Part shown: in pieces, positions 12,262 through 23,557 of the stretch
How the letters are laid out: each line of letters begins with the position of its first letter
Position numbering within the stretch: position 1 is the stretch's first letter
From: Tamarix chinensis
Lineage: Eukaryota > Streptophyta > Magnoliopsida > Caryophyllales > Tamaricaceae
DNA: 64,000 nucleotides
Assembly (NCBI GenBank): GCA_030549775.1
Contig: CM060175.1
Span: forward strand, 30,398,762 to 30,462,761
Reading direction: 5' to 3'
Notes under the pieces: generated by a model
Databases searched by the model: none
Told to the model about the DNA's origin: nothing
The model's input: the letters and a program-made list of their open reading frames with translations, nothing else
Made by a program: the position numbers and the translations under genes

Positions 12262-13086
12262 GTGCGTCAATTCCAAACCAACTTGCTTATAAGAGTAGTC
12301 CCAAGGATACCAAGGAACTTCAAAGGTGAATTATTGGAGAAGGGGTATGTGTGTAAAAGCATAAGCCCTTGCGTAGTTTTGGTGTTATTAGTTCCTAAGA
12401 AGGATGGAACATGGAGGATGTGTGTTGACTACCGAGCCATTAACACCATAATGGTAAAGTATCGTCAGCCCATTCCTAGATTAGATGATATGATGGATGA
12501 ATTGCAAGGTTCTTCTGCCTTAACAAAAGTGAATCTTAAGAGTGGATATCATCAGATTAGAATGAAGGAAGGTGATGAACGGAAAATAGCTTTTAAGATG
12601 AATATGGTTTGTTTGAGTGGTTAGTGATGCCTTTCGGTTTAACTAATTCTTCGAGCACATTTATGTGTTTAATGAACTATGTTTTGCATGCATATATTGG
12701 CAGATTTATCGTTGTGTATTTTGATGATAGCAAAAATTTATAGCAAAAACATGAAGGAACATGTAATGCATTTGAGATCTGTCTTGGAAACTCTAAGGAA
12801 AGAAAAGTCGTTTGCTACTCTCAAGAAGTGCACCTTTTGCACGGATATACTTGTGTTTCTTGGTTTTGTTGTTAGTAAGAAAGGAGTTGAGGTGGACGTG
12901 GAAAAGGTGAAGGTAATCCAAGAATGGCCAATGCTTACAACAATCAGCCAAGTGAGGAGTTTCCACGGCTGTGCTAGATTCTATAGAGGATTTCTGCATG
13001 ATTTTAGTAGCTTTGCCACACCCCTTACTGAAGTCATCACAAGAAATGTGTCGTTAAGTGGGGGAAGAACAAGAAAAGACATTTAA
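12262..13086 (+). pseudogene. Reverse transcriptase relic of element C
   Basis: The RT core reads through 12330-12624 ([52 protein letters not shown]). A frameshift follows, then MPFGL near 12628. The catalytic Y(F/V)DD box near 12715-12728 is recognisable but cut by a one-base deletion. A second frame at 12740-13050 carries the thumb and connection region ([33 protein letters not shown]). This is a gypsy RT of usual length, inactive through frameshifts. Confidence 0.8.
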
Positions 13087-13909
13087 TCTAATAAAAGAAA
13101 AGTTAACTAATGTACCTTTGCTTGTTTTACCTAACTTTGCTAAAACTTTTGAAATTGAGTGTGATGCTTCAGGAATAGATATTGGAGCTGTTTTGATGCA
13201 AGAAGGTCGTCCAGTTGCTTATTTTAGTGAAAAATTGAGCATAGCAGCCCTAAATTACCCTACTTTATGATAAGGATATGTATGCCTTCGCATGGGCTTT
13301 GGAAAATTGGCACCATTATCTATGGCCAAAGGAGTTTGTGATTCACACGAATCATGAGTCTTTGAAACATTTGAAAGGACAACAAAATTTGAACAGACGC
13401 CATGCCAAGTGGGTGGCATTCATTAAAACATTTCCTTATGTGATCAAATACAAATAAGGTAAAGAAAATGTGGTAGTTGATGCATTATCCCGAAGGTATG
13501 CTTTACTTTCCATTTTAGATACAAAATTGCTCAGCTTTGAATAAATTAAGGATTTGTATGCACAAGATTCTAATTTTGGTGATGTGTTCAATGCAAGTGA
13601 AATAATGGGATTTGGTAAGTTTAAACTATGTGTGCCTATGTGTTCTCTACATGAATTGTTCATGGGAGAAGCTCATGGTCGTGGTTTGATGGATCATTTT
13701 GGTGTTGCTTAGACATTACGAATTTTGCATGATCATTTTTTTTGCCTCATATGAAATATGATGTGAAAAGATTCTATGATAAATGCACCACTTGTAAACA
13801 GGCCAAGTCTAAGTTGAAACCTCATGGTTTGTACACCCCTTTTTCAACACCTAGTGAACCTTGGAATGATATTTCTATGGATTTTGTTTTGTGATTACCT
13901 AGGACAAAG
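13058..13909 (+). pseudogene. RNase H and truncated integrase of element C
   Basis: RNase H begins in the frame at 13058 ([20 protein letters not shown]) and continues after a frameshift ([31 protein letters not shown], stop, GKENVVVDALSRRY) to about 13495. The integrase zinc-finger region follows with stops and frameshifts ([18 protein letters not shown]). At 13909, in the block equivalent to [11 protein letters not shown] of A2, the sequence joins directly to an LTR start. The rest of the integrase core and the C-terminus, about 0.8 kb by comparison with A2, are deleted. Confidence 0.8.
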
Positions 13910-14748
13910 TGATCCAAACAAAGGAGCTGGACTTGTTGATCATACACTTGAGGATAGGGACCCTTTGTCACTTCAAGTGGTCCAATTACAAGACTTAGAG
14001 CCAAATGTTTCAAGGAAGCACTGAATAGGCTAATCTAAGAGATTAGGCTGATTCTAAACAGACAAAGATGGGCTCAAATAATAATCAAGACTTATTTAGC
14101 ATCATTAAAGCAATTGAAGAGGCTAATATTTATGCAAAAACGTTTCCAGCATGATCCAACCATAAAAGGCATGAATTTGATGAGTTCAAAGATATTAAAT
14201 AGAGGATCAAACATGGTCTTGAATGGTTATGTCAAATACGTTGAATTTAGTCATTTACCTCTTCAAGTCCAAGAATCCTAAAAAACTTGGGGACTTGTTT
14301 ATTTTTATGTTTGTGCTATTTCAAAACTTTAATTATGACTCTTCCTTTTCTTGCAGGATGTTTTAATGCTTTAGTTATAAGACTTTTCCTATTCTTGGAG
14401 GGCTGTTCCAAGTATATATAGATGGGTATTTCAAAATGAATAAGGAGAATAATGTTTTCAGAAAATTATCATATTTGTGAGGTCTTGTGTTACTCTTAGT
14501 TCTTAAAAGAGCTCGTAGAACTTATCAAGTTAATCTTGTGGCGTTCAAACAACCAAGCTTATCACCTTGATTGTTGAGTGATTCTCACATTTCCTAGGTG
14601 TGTGATATGAACTCCATCAACAACTCTGGTGAAACCCAATAGCAACGATGGTTTAGAACCACAAAGATAGTGAAGACAAGATTACTTGAGCCTTGACCCA
14701 ACACTTAATAAGATGAAAACCAAGATTAGGAAGGATTGAAATGCCACC
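13910..14748 (+). mobile_element. Second LTR of element C with its last ~146 bp inverted
   Basis: 13910-14602 matches the family 1 LTR from its start to CTAGGTGTG. The remaining LTR end is present but reverse-complemented at 14603-14748: it starts TGATATGAACTCC, the complement of the LTR terminus, and runs back to GAAATGCCAC. Total length fits one whole LTR with its end flipped in place. It is fused to integrase sequence on its left and abuts the next LTR on its right. Confidence 0.8.
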
Positions 14749-14752
14749 ACAT

Positions 14753-16346
14753 TAATGCAAACCAAGGAGCTGGACTTGTTGATCATACACTTGAGGATGG
14801 GGTGGAATTTGCACAAGACCCTTTGTCATTTCCAAGTGGTCCAATTACAAGACTTAGAGCCAAATGTTTCAAGGAAGTACTAAATGAGCTAATCCAAGAG
14901 ATTTGGGCTGATTCTAAATGGACCAAGATGGGCTCAAATAATATTAAAAACTTAGTCAACATCATCAAAGCAATTGAAGAGGCTAATATTTATGCAAAAA
15001 CATTTCCAGGATGATCCAACCATGAAAAAGCATGAATTTGATGAGTTCCAAGATATTAAATAGAGGATTAAGTATGGTCTTGAATGGTTATGTTAAATAC
15101 GCTGAATGTAGTCATTTAGCTATTTATGATTGCCTCTAGAAGTCCAAGAGGCCTAAAACCGTGGGGAATTATTTATTTTAATGTTTGTGTTGTTTCAAAG
15201 CTTTAGTTATAACTTTTCCTATTCTTGGAGGGTTGTTCCAAGCATATTGATGGGTATTTGGAAATGAATAAGGATAATGATGTTTTCAAAAATTTATCAT
15301 ATTTTTGAGGACTTGTGTTCCTCTTCGTTCTTAAAAGAACTTGTAGAACTTATTAAGTTAATATTGTGGCATTCAAACAACCAAACTTATCACCCTGATT
15401 GTTGAAAAATTGATGTAATTCTCAAAACACCCTTTTAGATCATAAAGTTAATTTTAGTCTCAAGAAGGAATACTCAAATTTGGACAAAAAGTAATTAGCA
15501 ATAAAATAACGAAAATGAACTAAAACTCAAGAACACACTCAAAGTTTTTGGGATCTTAGGTAAGAACTCAAGACAAACTCAAAGCTCACCCTAATCTTAT
15601 AACTCAAGACAAACTCAAAGCTATATGAAAATAATCTTTAACTCGAGAAAAAACTCAAAGTAAAGAGAAACCATAAGGTATATTGTGAATAATCAGGAAT
15701 TATTATTCCTCTCTTCAAACTTGTATTTATAGGAAATATCGTACAACAAAATAAAGCCAACGGTTTAGCTGAATGATAGCCTTAAACCTGTCCAGCTATA
15801 ATAGCTAAGAATTAAAGATATGCCCCCCTTTTAACTCCCCTCATTAAGGCATCAAATGCTTCTTAATGAATAGAAATGAAACAACAGCAGTTCCTTAATC
15901 TGGTGCACCTTTTTCCTCACTTCTTAATGGGATTAAATACCCATTTGAAGGAGCTACATTATTTATTATAATAATAAAAACACGAAAATAAAAATAAACA
16001 AGACTAAAATAACCACAGATCTCCTTGGGCTTCTACTTGCTTGGTCTTTACTGAATAAGGCTTTAATCACACGCCCAAGTAAGGCATGTAACAGATTCTG
16101 ACTTGTGAGCAAATGGGAAAAACCCAAGGGCTTCCAAAACAAGTGCCATAGATTCATGGGCCAAGTTTGAATTTGGATCAGAAATTCTCATGTTTTCGAG
16201 GTGGGGTGTTTCAATCCCTTGTAGTCTTGGTTTTTATCTTGTTAGGTGTTGGGTCAAGGCTCAAGCAATCTTGTCTTCATGATATTGGGGTTCTAAACCA
16301 TCGTTGCTATTGGGTTTCATAACAGTTTTTGATGGAGTTCATATCA
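14753..16346 (+). mobile_element. Third (terminal) LTR of element C, interrupted by a solo LTR
   Basis: Family 1 LTR starting TAATGCAAACC (mutated TGATG) and ending ..GTTCATATCA at 16346, where the CTTTG target duplication follows. A 770 bp solo LTR plus a 5 bp duplication (15411-16185) is inserted in its distal part. Confidence 0.8.
15411..16180 (-). mobile_element. Solo LTR nested in element C
   Basis: 770 bp with ends TGATGTAATTC..AATTTGGATCA. It interrupts the family 1 LTR between GATTGTTGA and ATTCTCATG. Flanks AAAAT (15406-15410) and GAAAT (16181-16185) form a 5 bp target duplication with one mismatch. A TATA-like TATAAATA on the minus strand (15724-15731) suggests minus orientation. 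No internal region remains. Confidence 0.75.
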
Positions 16347-16738
16347 CTTTGCTCATGTCTTCTTGTAAGGATTCAATAGCCCTATACCTTGTGGATTTTT
16401 CTATAATAGTTTGAAGTTGAAGGAGTAAAAGAAGAGTGTAAAATAAGGGTTATGGTCAAATGGTGGGGATTTTTTGGTGGTGTTTGGCTGAATGAGGTGT
16501 GATGGGGTGAGTAATGGTAGAATGGTGGGTGGGTGATGGATGATTATTGAAATGGTTGTAAGGTGGTCTAGTGGTGAATGGTGGGAAAAAAATTATTGGA
16601 GTTCAATGGTTACCCGAATGGTGAAAAAAATGTTTGCGGTGTTTGATGGTGGTTTTAATGGTTGTAGGGCGGCTGAATGATGGTCGTGTGATAGTGGTCA
16701 AATATAGGGCAGGAAGTGGTGAATAAGTGTGTAGCATT
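16347..16738 (-). pseudogene. Gag start and leader of element M (part right of C)
   Basis: On the minus strand 16410-16347 encodes STRYRAIESLQEDMS, which continues in frame into M's gag at 8973 once C and one CTTTG copy are removed. It also resembles the gag start of the element at 20546. The remainder to 16738 looks like leader or the first gag codons, with G/T-rich short repeats (ggtggt, aatggt). Confidence 0.6.
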
Positions 16739-18593
16739 TGGGTGCGACTATAGCCGGCACGCAATTTAAACCCTCTTGTTGTCAATTGTAGCACTGGTAA
16801 ATAAGGGTATCGTTCTAGACCGGGGATTGAGAGGGCTCACCTTTATCTAACTAGCTTAAAAATAATTAAACTAAAAATAAAAATAAAAATAAAAATCCTA
16901 AATAACACTAAATAAATAAATAAGAAAAATATAAATGGAGGTTTATCAAAATAATAAAATAATAATAGGAATAAATAAAATCAAATAAACTAATAATAAA
17001 AATAATGGAAAATAATGGGAAACCGCAGATATGAGAAATATGTTAGGGAAATAAAAATCCACCACTAGATTAGGTCATAATATAATATTTATTTCTAAGT
17101 CATCCTTTAATCATGAGAAAGAGATCGACCAAGTTGCACACCAAAAGCAAGTCTATACACCTTATATTACTTCCCTTAATTAATGAATACCACAAAGCGC
17201 CAATATTAACCCTATTAAATACTAGCAGTATAGCAACAACAAGCGGCTCCTATATTTAACTAGATTTAATGCATTAAGTGTAAGTGGAAGGCTGTCAATC
17301 TAAGTACCCAAACTAGTACAAAAAGCATGTCTAGCTGTATTTCCTTTTCTTGACCCACACGTATCGAAACGTTATACCACTTCGGTTAGAATCACAAAAC
17401 GATTAGGTGAATTGTTATCTAACCTAGCTGCAATTTATACATATAAATTCTAGTATATTTAGATGGCCACCTAGCAGGAAAATAATCCTACATACTGTCA
17501 CTTATGAGGAACCAGAACAAGGCATGCACCAAATAAACTATACTTGACAGAATTATACATATAAACGATAGCAATTAATATAGAGTCAAGAAACAATCTC
17601 ACGAAACAAAGAAAATAAAATTATAATTTAAATCCTAATCCGGGGTTTCAATTTATTCCATAACAGTAAATAATCAGCCAACCATAATTAAAGAATTAAT
17701 TACACAGAAATATATATCTAAAATATAAATTAAAAATAAGAGAAAGAAATAACCGGAATTAATCTTGGATAAAAGTTCAAGAATTTATTCAGATAAAAAT
17801 TAATTTTATCTGAAATAAATTCTACCGGTATCAAATTTCCTCTTATTTTCTTCTTTCTCGGCTTTGATTTCTGTGCAATAATTTTCTTTTTCTTTTTCTT
17901 TTCGTCACTGGCGGTTGATGGCGCGTCGCTGCCTCTCCTTCCGTGCCCTTGCGTCCGTCCTCACCCGTGCCTGTCTTCCCCGTTTTACCGAGCCTCTAAA
18001 GGCTCTGTCACACTTTTCTCCCGAGCCTATAAAGGCTCTCGTGTCTCGCGTCCTGCGGCTCTGCCGCGCGCTTCTCTCCTCTCTGTGTCTCCTATGCCGC
18101 TCCTTTATAAATTTTTTTCATGCGTCGAGTTTGACTTTTCGCCGCCACGTCAGCCCTGTGTTGTGCGGCTCGATTCTCCTTTTTCTTCTGCCGTCATTTG
18201 TCTCGTTTGTCTTCCTGATGTCATTCCAGCCTTTCTTCTTTCCACGTCAGCCCTTACGGCTGACTTTTCTTCTCGTGCGACCTGTTTGGTTTGCTTCGTT
18301 TCCTAGCCTTTGGGCCTTCGGCCTTTGGCCGTTGGTCCAAAGGTCTTATTTCTTTTTTTTTAATTTTCTTTTATTTAAAAAACAAATCCTGCAAAATAAA
18401 ATTCAATAAATATTAATAAATAATATTTTATTATAACTTTACTTAATTTATATCATTTTAGCTCAAATAATAAAATTTATGTAATTTTTACCACTTAAGC
18501 ATAAAACAATAATTATTCCCCTATATTAGTTAAATAAACTACGAAAAACTAAGATTATAAGGGTATAAAATGTGTCAAAATATGAACTCATCA
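16739..18593. mobile_element. 1.85 kb LTR-like repeat in the leader of M
   Basis: Segment starting near GGTGCGACTATAGCC and ending ..AACTCATCA, bordered by CATTTG at 16735-16740 and again at 18594-18599. This looks like a target duplication, although the exact ends (TG at 16739 or GG at 16741) are uncertain. The inside is very AT-rich (16860-17800) except for a CT/GC-rich block at 17900-18340 with two copies of GAGCCT(C/A)TAAAGGCTC. No gag or pol is visible. It is probably a solo LTR or a non-autonomous retroelement; the family was not identified. Confidence 0.5.
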
Positions 18594-18650
18594 CATTTGA
18601 GAAGAAAAAAGACCTAATTTAACAACTCAAGCTTTAATACTAATTTGGTT
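18594..18650 (-). promoter_or_regulatory. Leader start and decayed primer-binding site of M
   Basis: On the minus strand an LTR end (..TTTAGCAATTATGAACC) is followed by TTAGTATTAAAGC, a two-base variant of the TGGTATCAAAGC primer-binding site seen at 20355 and 46837. This marks the 5' end of minus-strand element M. Confidence 0.5.
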
Positions 18651-19265
18651 CATAATTGCTAAACAAATTGGGTCATGATAAGCGTTGATGTTGGAACTTG
18701 TGCTAAATTGCAATAAAAGAGAAAATAGAAACCCTTAAAATAAAATACTTACAATTACCACTTAAAGTATTAACACTTGTGATAAAGAATGTAATATTTT
18801 TGGGATATCAACAAACTATGCACTACCTTTTTTAGGGGGTGTTTGAAAACCATAATATAGATAATTGGTTCATGCCCCTTTCATTTAGCTCTTCACTCAT
18901 ATAAAAAGTGTAAGAGGTTGAGAAAAATTTACAAAGACACAACTAACCCTTAGGTAATCATATTGGTACAAATTCAACCAATTATAGTTCTAATATAAGC
19001 TAATTATGGTAGGACGAAGCTAACACCAAAACCATTTAGCTTACAAACTAGCATTAGGACATGGGAAATACAAATTAAATGAAGGGAAACTATAGTTACT
19101 TGTGCTTCACCAAATGAAGAAAATAATCCTTCCCCATGCCCTTTCTTTTGGCCAGCTACCATAGCTAGTTAGTAAGCTATCTTGTTTCCCTAATTTATGC
19201 TATTTAAGGTCTTGAAAATCACAAAATTTAGGACTCAAATCCTACTACACAAATTCAAACCAGAA
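18651..19265 (-). mobile_element. Truncated 5' LTR of element M
   Basis: Resembles the partial LTR at 54500-55387 (shared blocks such as CAACAAACTATGCACTA). It is followed on the minus strand by the decayed primer-binding site. The LTR start is lost at about 19265, where a T-rich tract begins. Confidence 0.55.
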
Positions 19266-19393
19266 TGACTTCTTTTTTTTTGATTTTTTTTTAATGTTGA
19301 GATGGAATGTGCTTGCTGCAAGCTGGTTGTGGCCGAGAGTCACATATCCTATTCCAAGTCATATTTTGAACCACCGTCAAGCCATAATGAAGT
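19266..19393. other. Short unassigned segment
   Basis: T-run followed by about 100 bases without a recognisable element, between the truncated M LTR and the next LTR. Confidence 0.3.
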
Positions 19394-20351
19394 TTGTGTA
19401 GGAGCATCTCATAATAATATTTTACTAATTAATTTTTCTAAGTTATTGGATAATAGAAAAATCTTAACTTGGATGAAATTGATTATTTAAATAAGAGAAA
19501 ATAAGTGGATGTACCGGCCTAAGCATGCATGGTTCCACATTCGGTCCAAGCACAACCAATAATGGTAGCATGTTTAATTCAAGCCTAACCTACTATGGTA
19601 GCACATCAAGCCCAAGGCTGACCAACTATTTTATTGTTATTTCCAAGTATTATGCCTCCTAAGAAGCCAAATCAGCCCAAGCCTAAGGTTGATTTTGAAG
19701 AAATGAAAAAAACAACAAAAAAAGGAACATAAGAGGATTGTGGAGTAGGTGAGGAAAGTCAGCCAAGTGAATAAATCACATTATTTTAATTGACCGATCA
19801 TGGGGATTATTGATTAGGTATAGGGGATAATTGAATGATTTTTACTTTGATTTATTACCAGCCATTTCAGTATATAAGGGCTCCATGTTTTGGTATGAGC
19901 ATTAACATGGATTGACCTCATTTTAGGTCCCATCCAACTAGTTTTTCACTTGTATTAGATAACTAGATAGCAAAGAATGTTTGGAATGTAATTGGATACA
20001 TAAGGGGAAAGGGTATAATGGAGTTTCTAAAATCATTGCTGCCACTATATATATGCATAGTCTCAATACAATGCAACTCACAAGCCCCTTGAAATACAAA
20101 TTAGATTTTTAAGCTCCATATGGCCCTCTAAAAAATTAACCGAAAACTTTGTTTTACGTGAAAAATCTCATTGTTTTATAATAAGTGTTGAAACCTTGAG
20201 AGGTAGTTGTGAATATTTGATCTTTGACTACCTTAGATCAAATATTATCATACTTCTCATCTTATTTCTCCATTTTAAGTTTTGGTAGTCAATTATCTCA
20301 TAAACTGCCATCTTTCATTAACATGTGCCAACTTGTTTAGCATAGGCATCA
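19394..20351 (+). mobile_element. LTR of element J (family 2 LTR, + strand)
   Basis: About 956 bp of the family whose canonical start is TGATGTAGGAGCATCTC and whose end is ..TAGCAT(A)GGCATCA; here the first bases are mutated. The same family occurs at 20971, 21835, 24486, 45880 and 50155. It is followed by a primer-binding site. Confidence 0.8.
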
Positions 20352-20354
20352 AAT

Positions 20355-20366
20355 TGGTATCAAAGC
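20355..20366 (+). promoter_or_regulatory. Primer-binding site of element J
   Basis: TGGTATCAAAGC, one base different from the initiator-Met tRNA complement, three bases after the LTR end. Confidence 0.75.
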
Positions 20367-20545
20367 TTATGGTTGAGAATTTAGGATGATTTTTATCTCC
20401 TCTTTTCCTTCTTTACCCCGTCTAAGCCCAAACACTGTAGAACAAATTTTCTATCCACACAACATAATTTTCAAACCCAACTTAACCTCTCCTAACCAAA
20501 CACATCCTCTTTCTCTATTGCTTTCTTCTTCAAACTCAAGCAGTT

Positions 20546-20735
20546 ATGGGCGATGAACAAATCACACGAGGATTGAGCCTTGAAGTGGAGTAAAACTTGA
20601 GAAGAGACTGAGCCACTGAAAGCCTCCAAAATGACATGAGAAGAGTTCTTGGCATTTGGAAAATCTCACCGAAAACCATAACACCCTATGACCAAATTTC
20701 ACACAGGTGTCCACTTGAATTCTCTCTTCTTGAGA
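20546..20735 (+). pseudogene. Gag N-terminus relic of element J
   Basis: After a leader (20367-20545) an ATG at 20546 opens MGDEQITRGLSLEVE followed by stops, then ATESLQNDMRRVLGIW, similar to the gag start of M (AIESLQEDMSKVLGIL). The start of D at 47027 (MGD..) is the same. It ends where a minus-strand RT fragment begins. Confidence 0.65.
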
Positions 20736-20970
20736 CACTCAGTGATAGGGGCCAAAAGAGTGCTAAATCCTTTTATGAACGTCCAATAAAATAAGGCTAG
20801 TCCATGAAGGATCGAACGTAGGTAATAAATGTGGGTGAAGGCCATGGCCTTATTACCTCCACCTTTAACACATCCATTGAAATACCATCCTTAGATACAA
20901 CAAATCCTAGGAAGATGACTTTTGGTACAAAAAAATCACACTTCTCTGACTTTCCATACAACTTGTAGAG
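20736..20970 (-). pseudogene. RT C-terminal fragment, minus strand
   Basis: On the minus strand this reads [31 protein letters not shown], then VIRPWPSP and ITYVRSFMD, the thumb and connection region of a gypsy reverse transcriptase. It is joined head-on to the gag of J on the left and directly to a truncated inverted LTR on the right. Confidence 0.75.
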
Positions 20971-21762
20971 GGGGACATAGGGAGCTCAAAAATATGATTT
21001 GTAATTCAATGGGGTAGTGTGTTACACTGTGTTGATGCTACCCATATTTATAGTGGCAGCAATGGTTATAAAAATTCCATTATACCCATCTCCTTTAACT
21101 ATCTAGCTACATTCCAATCATTCTTTACTATCTAGTTATATAATACAAGCTAAGAACTAGTTGGATAAGAATTAAAATGAGGTCAGCCAATGTATAGTAT
21201 TTACAACATGGAGCCCCTTACATGCTGAAAAGGTAGGTAATAAATAAAATTACAAATCACTCAATCATCCCCCATACATAATCAAGGTAGGTAATAAATA
21301 ATAGTACAAATCACTCAATCATCTCTCATACCTAACCAATCATCTCTCATGCTAGGCCAATTAAAATAATCTAATTTGTTGACTTGGCTGACTTTCTTCA
21401 CCTACTCCACTATCCATTTGTCCTCCTTTTTCTTTTTCTCTCTATTTTTATTACAATTTTAGAATCAGCCTTGAGATTAGGCTGATTTGGCTTCTTAGGT
21501 GACAAAATACTTGGAAATAGCGATAAAATAGCTTGTTGGCCTTAAGGTTGATGTGCCATTATAGTTGGTTGGGCTTGGGTTGGATAAGCTACCATAATTG
21601 GTTGTGTTGGGGCTTAATGTGCCACCATGCATACATGAGCTAGTAATTCCACTTATTTCTCATTTTTAGCTAATTAATTTTGTCCATGTTAAGAGTATTT
21701 TGTGATCCCCTAACTTAGAAAAATTAATGAGTGAAATATCATTATGAGATTCTCTTGCATCA
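20971..21762 (-). mobile_element. Truncated family 2 LTR, inverted relative to J
   Basis: Minus-strand LTR starting TGATGCAAGAGAATCTC at 21762 and running to about three quarters of its length at 20971, where it is fused to RT sequence. With the LTR at 19394 it forms a head-to-head pair. Confidence 0.75.
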
Positions 21763-21829
21763 TTACTGTCATATGTTCCAACGGGGTCTTAGTTGTCTTA
21801 GTCTCTCTAACACTGCATAGATAGAGTGA
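21763..21829 (-). other. Short pre-LTR segment
   Basis: Between the truncated LTR and the next solo LTR. It may be the pol tail and polypurine region of the element that owned the LTR at 20971-21762, but no family motif is clear. Confidence 0.3.
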
Positions 21830-21834
21830 ATACC

Positions 21835-23557
21835 TGATGCATATGCTAAACAAGTTGGCACATGCTTAATGGAAGATTGTGGCTTATGGGATAATTGACC
21901 ACCAAAAGATAAAATTGAGAAAAGAGATGAGAAGTATGATAATATTTGATCTAAGGTAGCCAAAGACCAAACATTCACAACTACCATTCAAGGTTTCAAC
22001 ACTTGAGATAAAAGTTATGAGATTTTTCCCTCAAAACAAAGTTTTCACTCAAATTTGTAAAGGGGGGACATAGGGAGTTCGAAAATCTAATTTTTTAATT
22101 CAAGGGGGTAGTGTGTTCCATTATGTTGAGGCTAAACATATTTATAGTGGCAGCCATGGTTACAAAAAGTCCATTATACCCATCCCCTTTACCTACCTAG
22201 TTACATTCCAACTATTCTTTACTATCTAGTTATCCAATACAACCTAACAACTAGTTGGATGAGAAATAAAATGAGGTCAGCCTATACCATAGCATGGAGC
22301 CCCTTACATGCTGAAAAGTAAGTAATAAATAAAAGTACAAGTCACTCAATCATCCCCATACCTAATCAATCATCTCCTATGCTTTCTTGGCTGATTGATT
22401 TGACTTGGCTAACTTTCTTCACCTACTCCACCATCCACTTATCCTCCTTTTACTTTTCTCTTTTTTTTTCAATTTTAGAAATCACCCTTGGTCTTGGGCT
22501 GATTTGGCTTATTAAGTGGAAAAATACTTGGAAATAGTAATAAAATAGTTGTTTGGGCTTGGGCTTGATGTGCCATCATAGTTGGTTATGCTTGGGATGG
22601 ATAAGCTACCATAATTTGTTGTGTTTGGGCTGAATGTGTCACCATGAAAGCATGATATGTAACACCCACACAAATTCCACTCAAGAAAGGTGATGGATGA
22701 TGATGTTCGTGTAGTATGATGTGGACGAATGTGGTAGGATAAAATGCAACAAATGTAACACTTAAACACCTCGCAAAGATGATGTTTAAATGGATCTCAG
22801 AGAGAACTCATCAAGATGAACCCTTTGATATGAATCAAATGAAGAAAACACAAAGAATCTTCATAGGATTCAAAACCAAGGAAAAGGAACACACAAAGAA
22901 TCCTTAACAATGACCACTTTCAACTCACATAGAATTGGAAGGTTTAAACTCTCTTAAAGGAGATGATTTTTATTCAATCTCAAAAACTCTCCCTTTTACA
23001 CATGAGAAGACCCATATTTATAGGCCATAAACTCGACGTTCCAGCTATTAATTACAACTAATTACAACCTATAATTACACTTAAATGATATACCAATACA
23101 TCATATAAAAATCATTGCCTTATGAGCTAGTTAGTTACATAAAATCACAACCTTAACAAAGAAAACCCAAATTTGCATTACTCCAAGTGTCATGATGATG
23201 TGGCATAATGTCAAACATGTCATCAAAACATAGGTTGACTCATCCCATAGCTTCCATGTCATTAAGGTCTTGTTTGGTTGCTTGAAATTGCATAAAACAC
23301 AACTTATGCTTTGAAATTCACGAAAGTGTCTTGTTTGACTTTGGCACTTCCAAGAACTCAAAGAAACTCCTAAAACATGTCTCAAAACCATGTTTGGAAA
23401 TTAATAAGGCCATGATCTTGCATCAAAGCATGGGCTGGTACTTCTACTTATTTCTCATATTTAGCTAATTAATTTCATCCAAGTTAAGAGTGTTTTGTAT
23501 TCCCCTAACTTAGAAAAATTAATTAGTGAAATATTATTATGAGATGCACCTACATCA
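21835..23557 (-). mobile_element. Solo LTR of family 2 with perfect ATACC duplication
   Basis: Minus-strand LTR (complete about 945 bp once the nested insert is removed). Its ends are TGATGCATATGC at 21835 and ..CCTACATCA at 23557, flanked by ATACC at 21830-21834 and 23558-23562. No internal region lies beside it, so it is a solo LTR left by LTR-LTR recombination. It is interrupted by the solo LTR at 22653-23425. Confidence 0.9.
22653..23425 (-). mobile_element. Solo LTR nested in a solo LTR, perfect AAGCA duplication
   Basis: 773 bp with ends TGATATGTAACACCC..CTTGCATCA, flanked by AAGCA at 22648-22652 and 23426-23430. On the minus strand it has TATAAATA (23022-23015) and starts TGATGCAAG. 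It resembles the LTR-like segment at 58013-58829 in its distal part (GAGGTG..TTAAG.GTTACATTT). Confidence 0.9.

Larger units (their letters stand above)
8974..16346 (+). mobile_element. Element C: CRM-like Ty3/gypsy retrotransposon, nested in M
   Basis: Bounded by TGATG at 8974 and ..CATATCA at 16346, and flanked by a perfect 5 bp target duplication CTTTG (8969-8973 and 16347-16351). It holds a 5' LTR, primer-binding site, decayed gag, protease, RT, RNase H and a truncated integrase. Two consecutive LTRs follow, the first with a flipped end and the second interrupted by a solo LTR. Family 1 LTRs link it to A2. Confidence 0.85.

Noticed and set aside
17915..18409. 164-codon Ser/Leu/Phe-rich frame
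   Set aside because: It is a translation of the CT/GC-rich block of a repeat, with several overlapping frames, no domain, and a position inside the LTR-like element 16739-18593.
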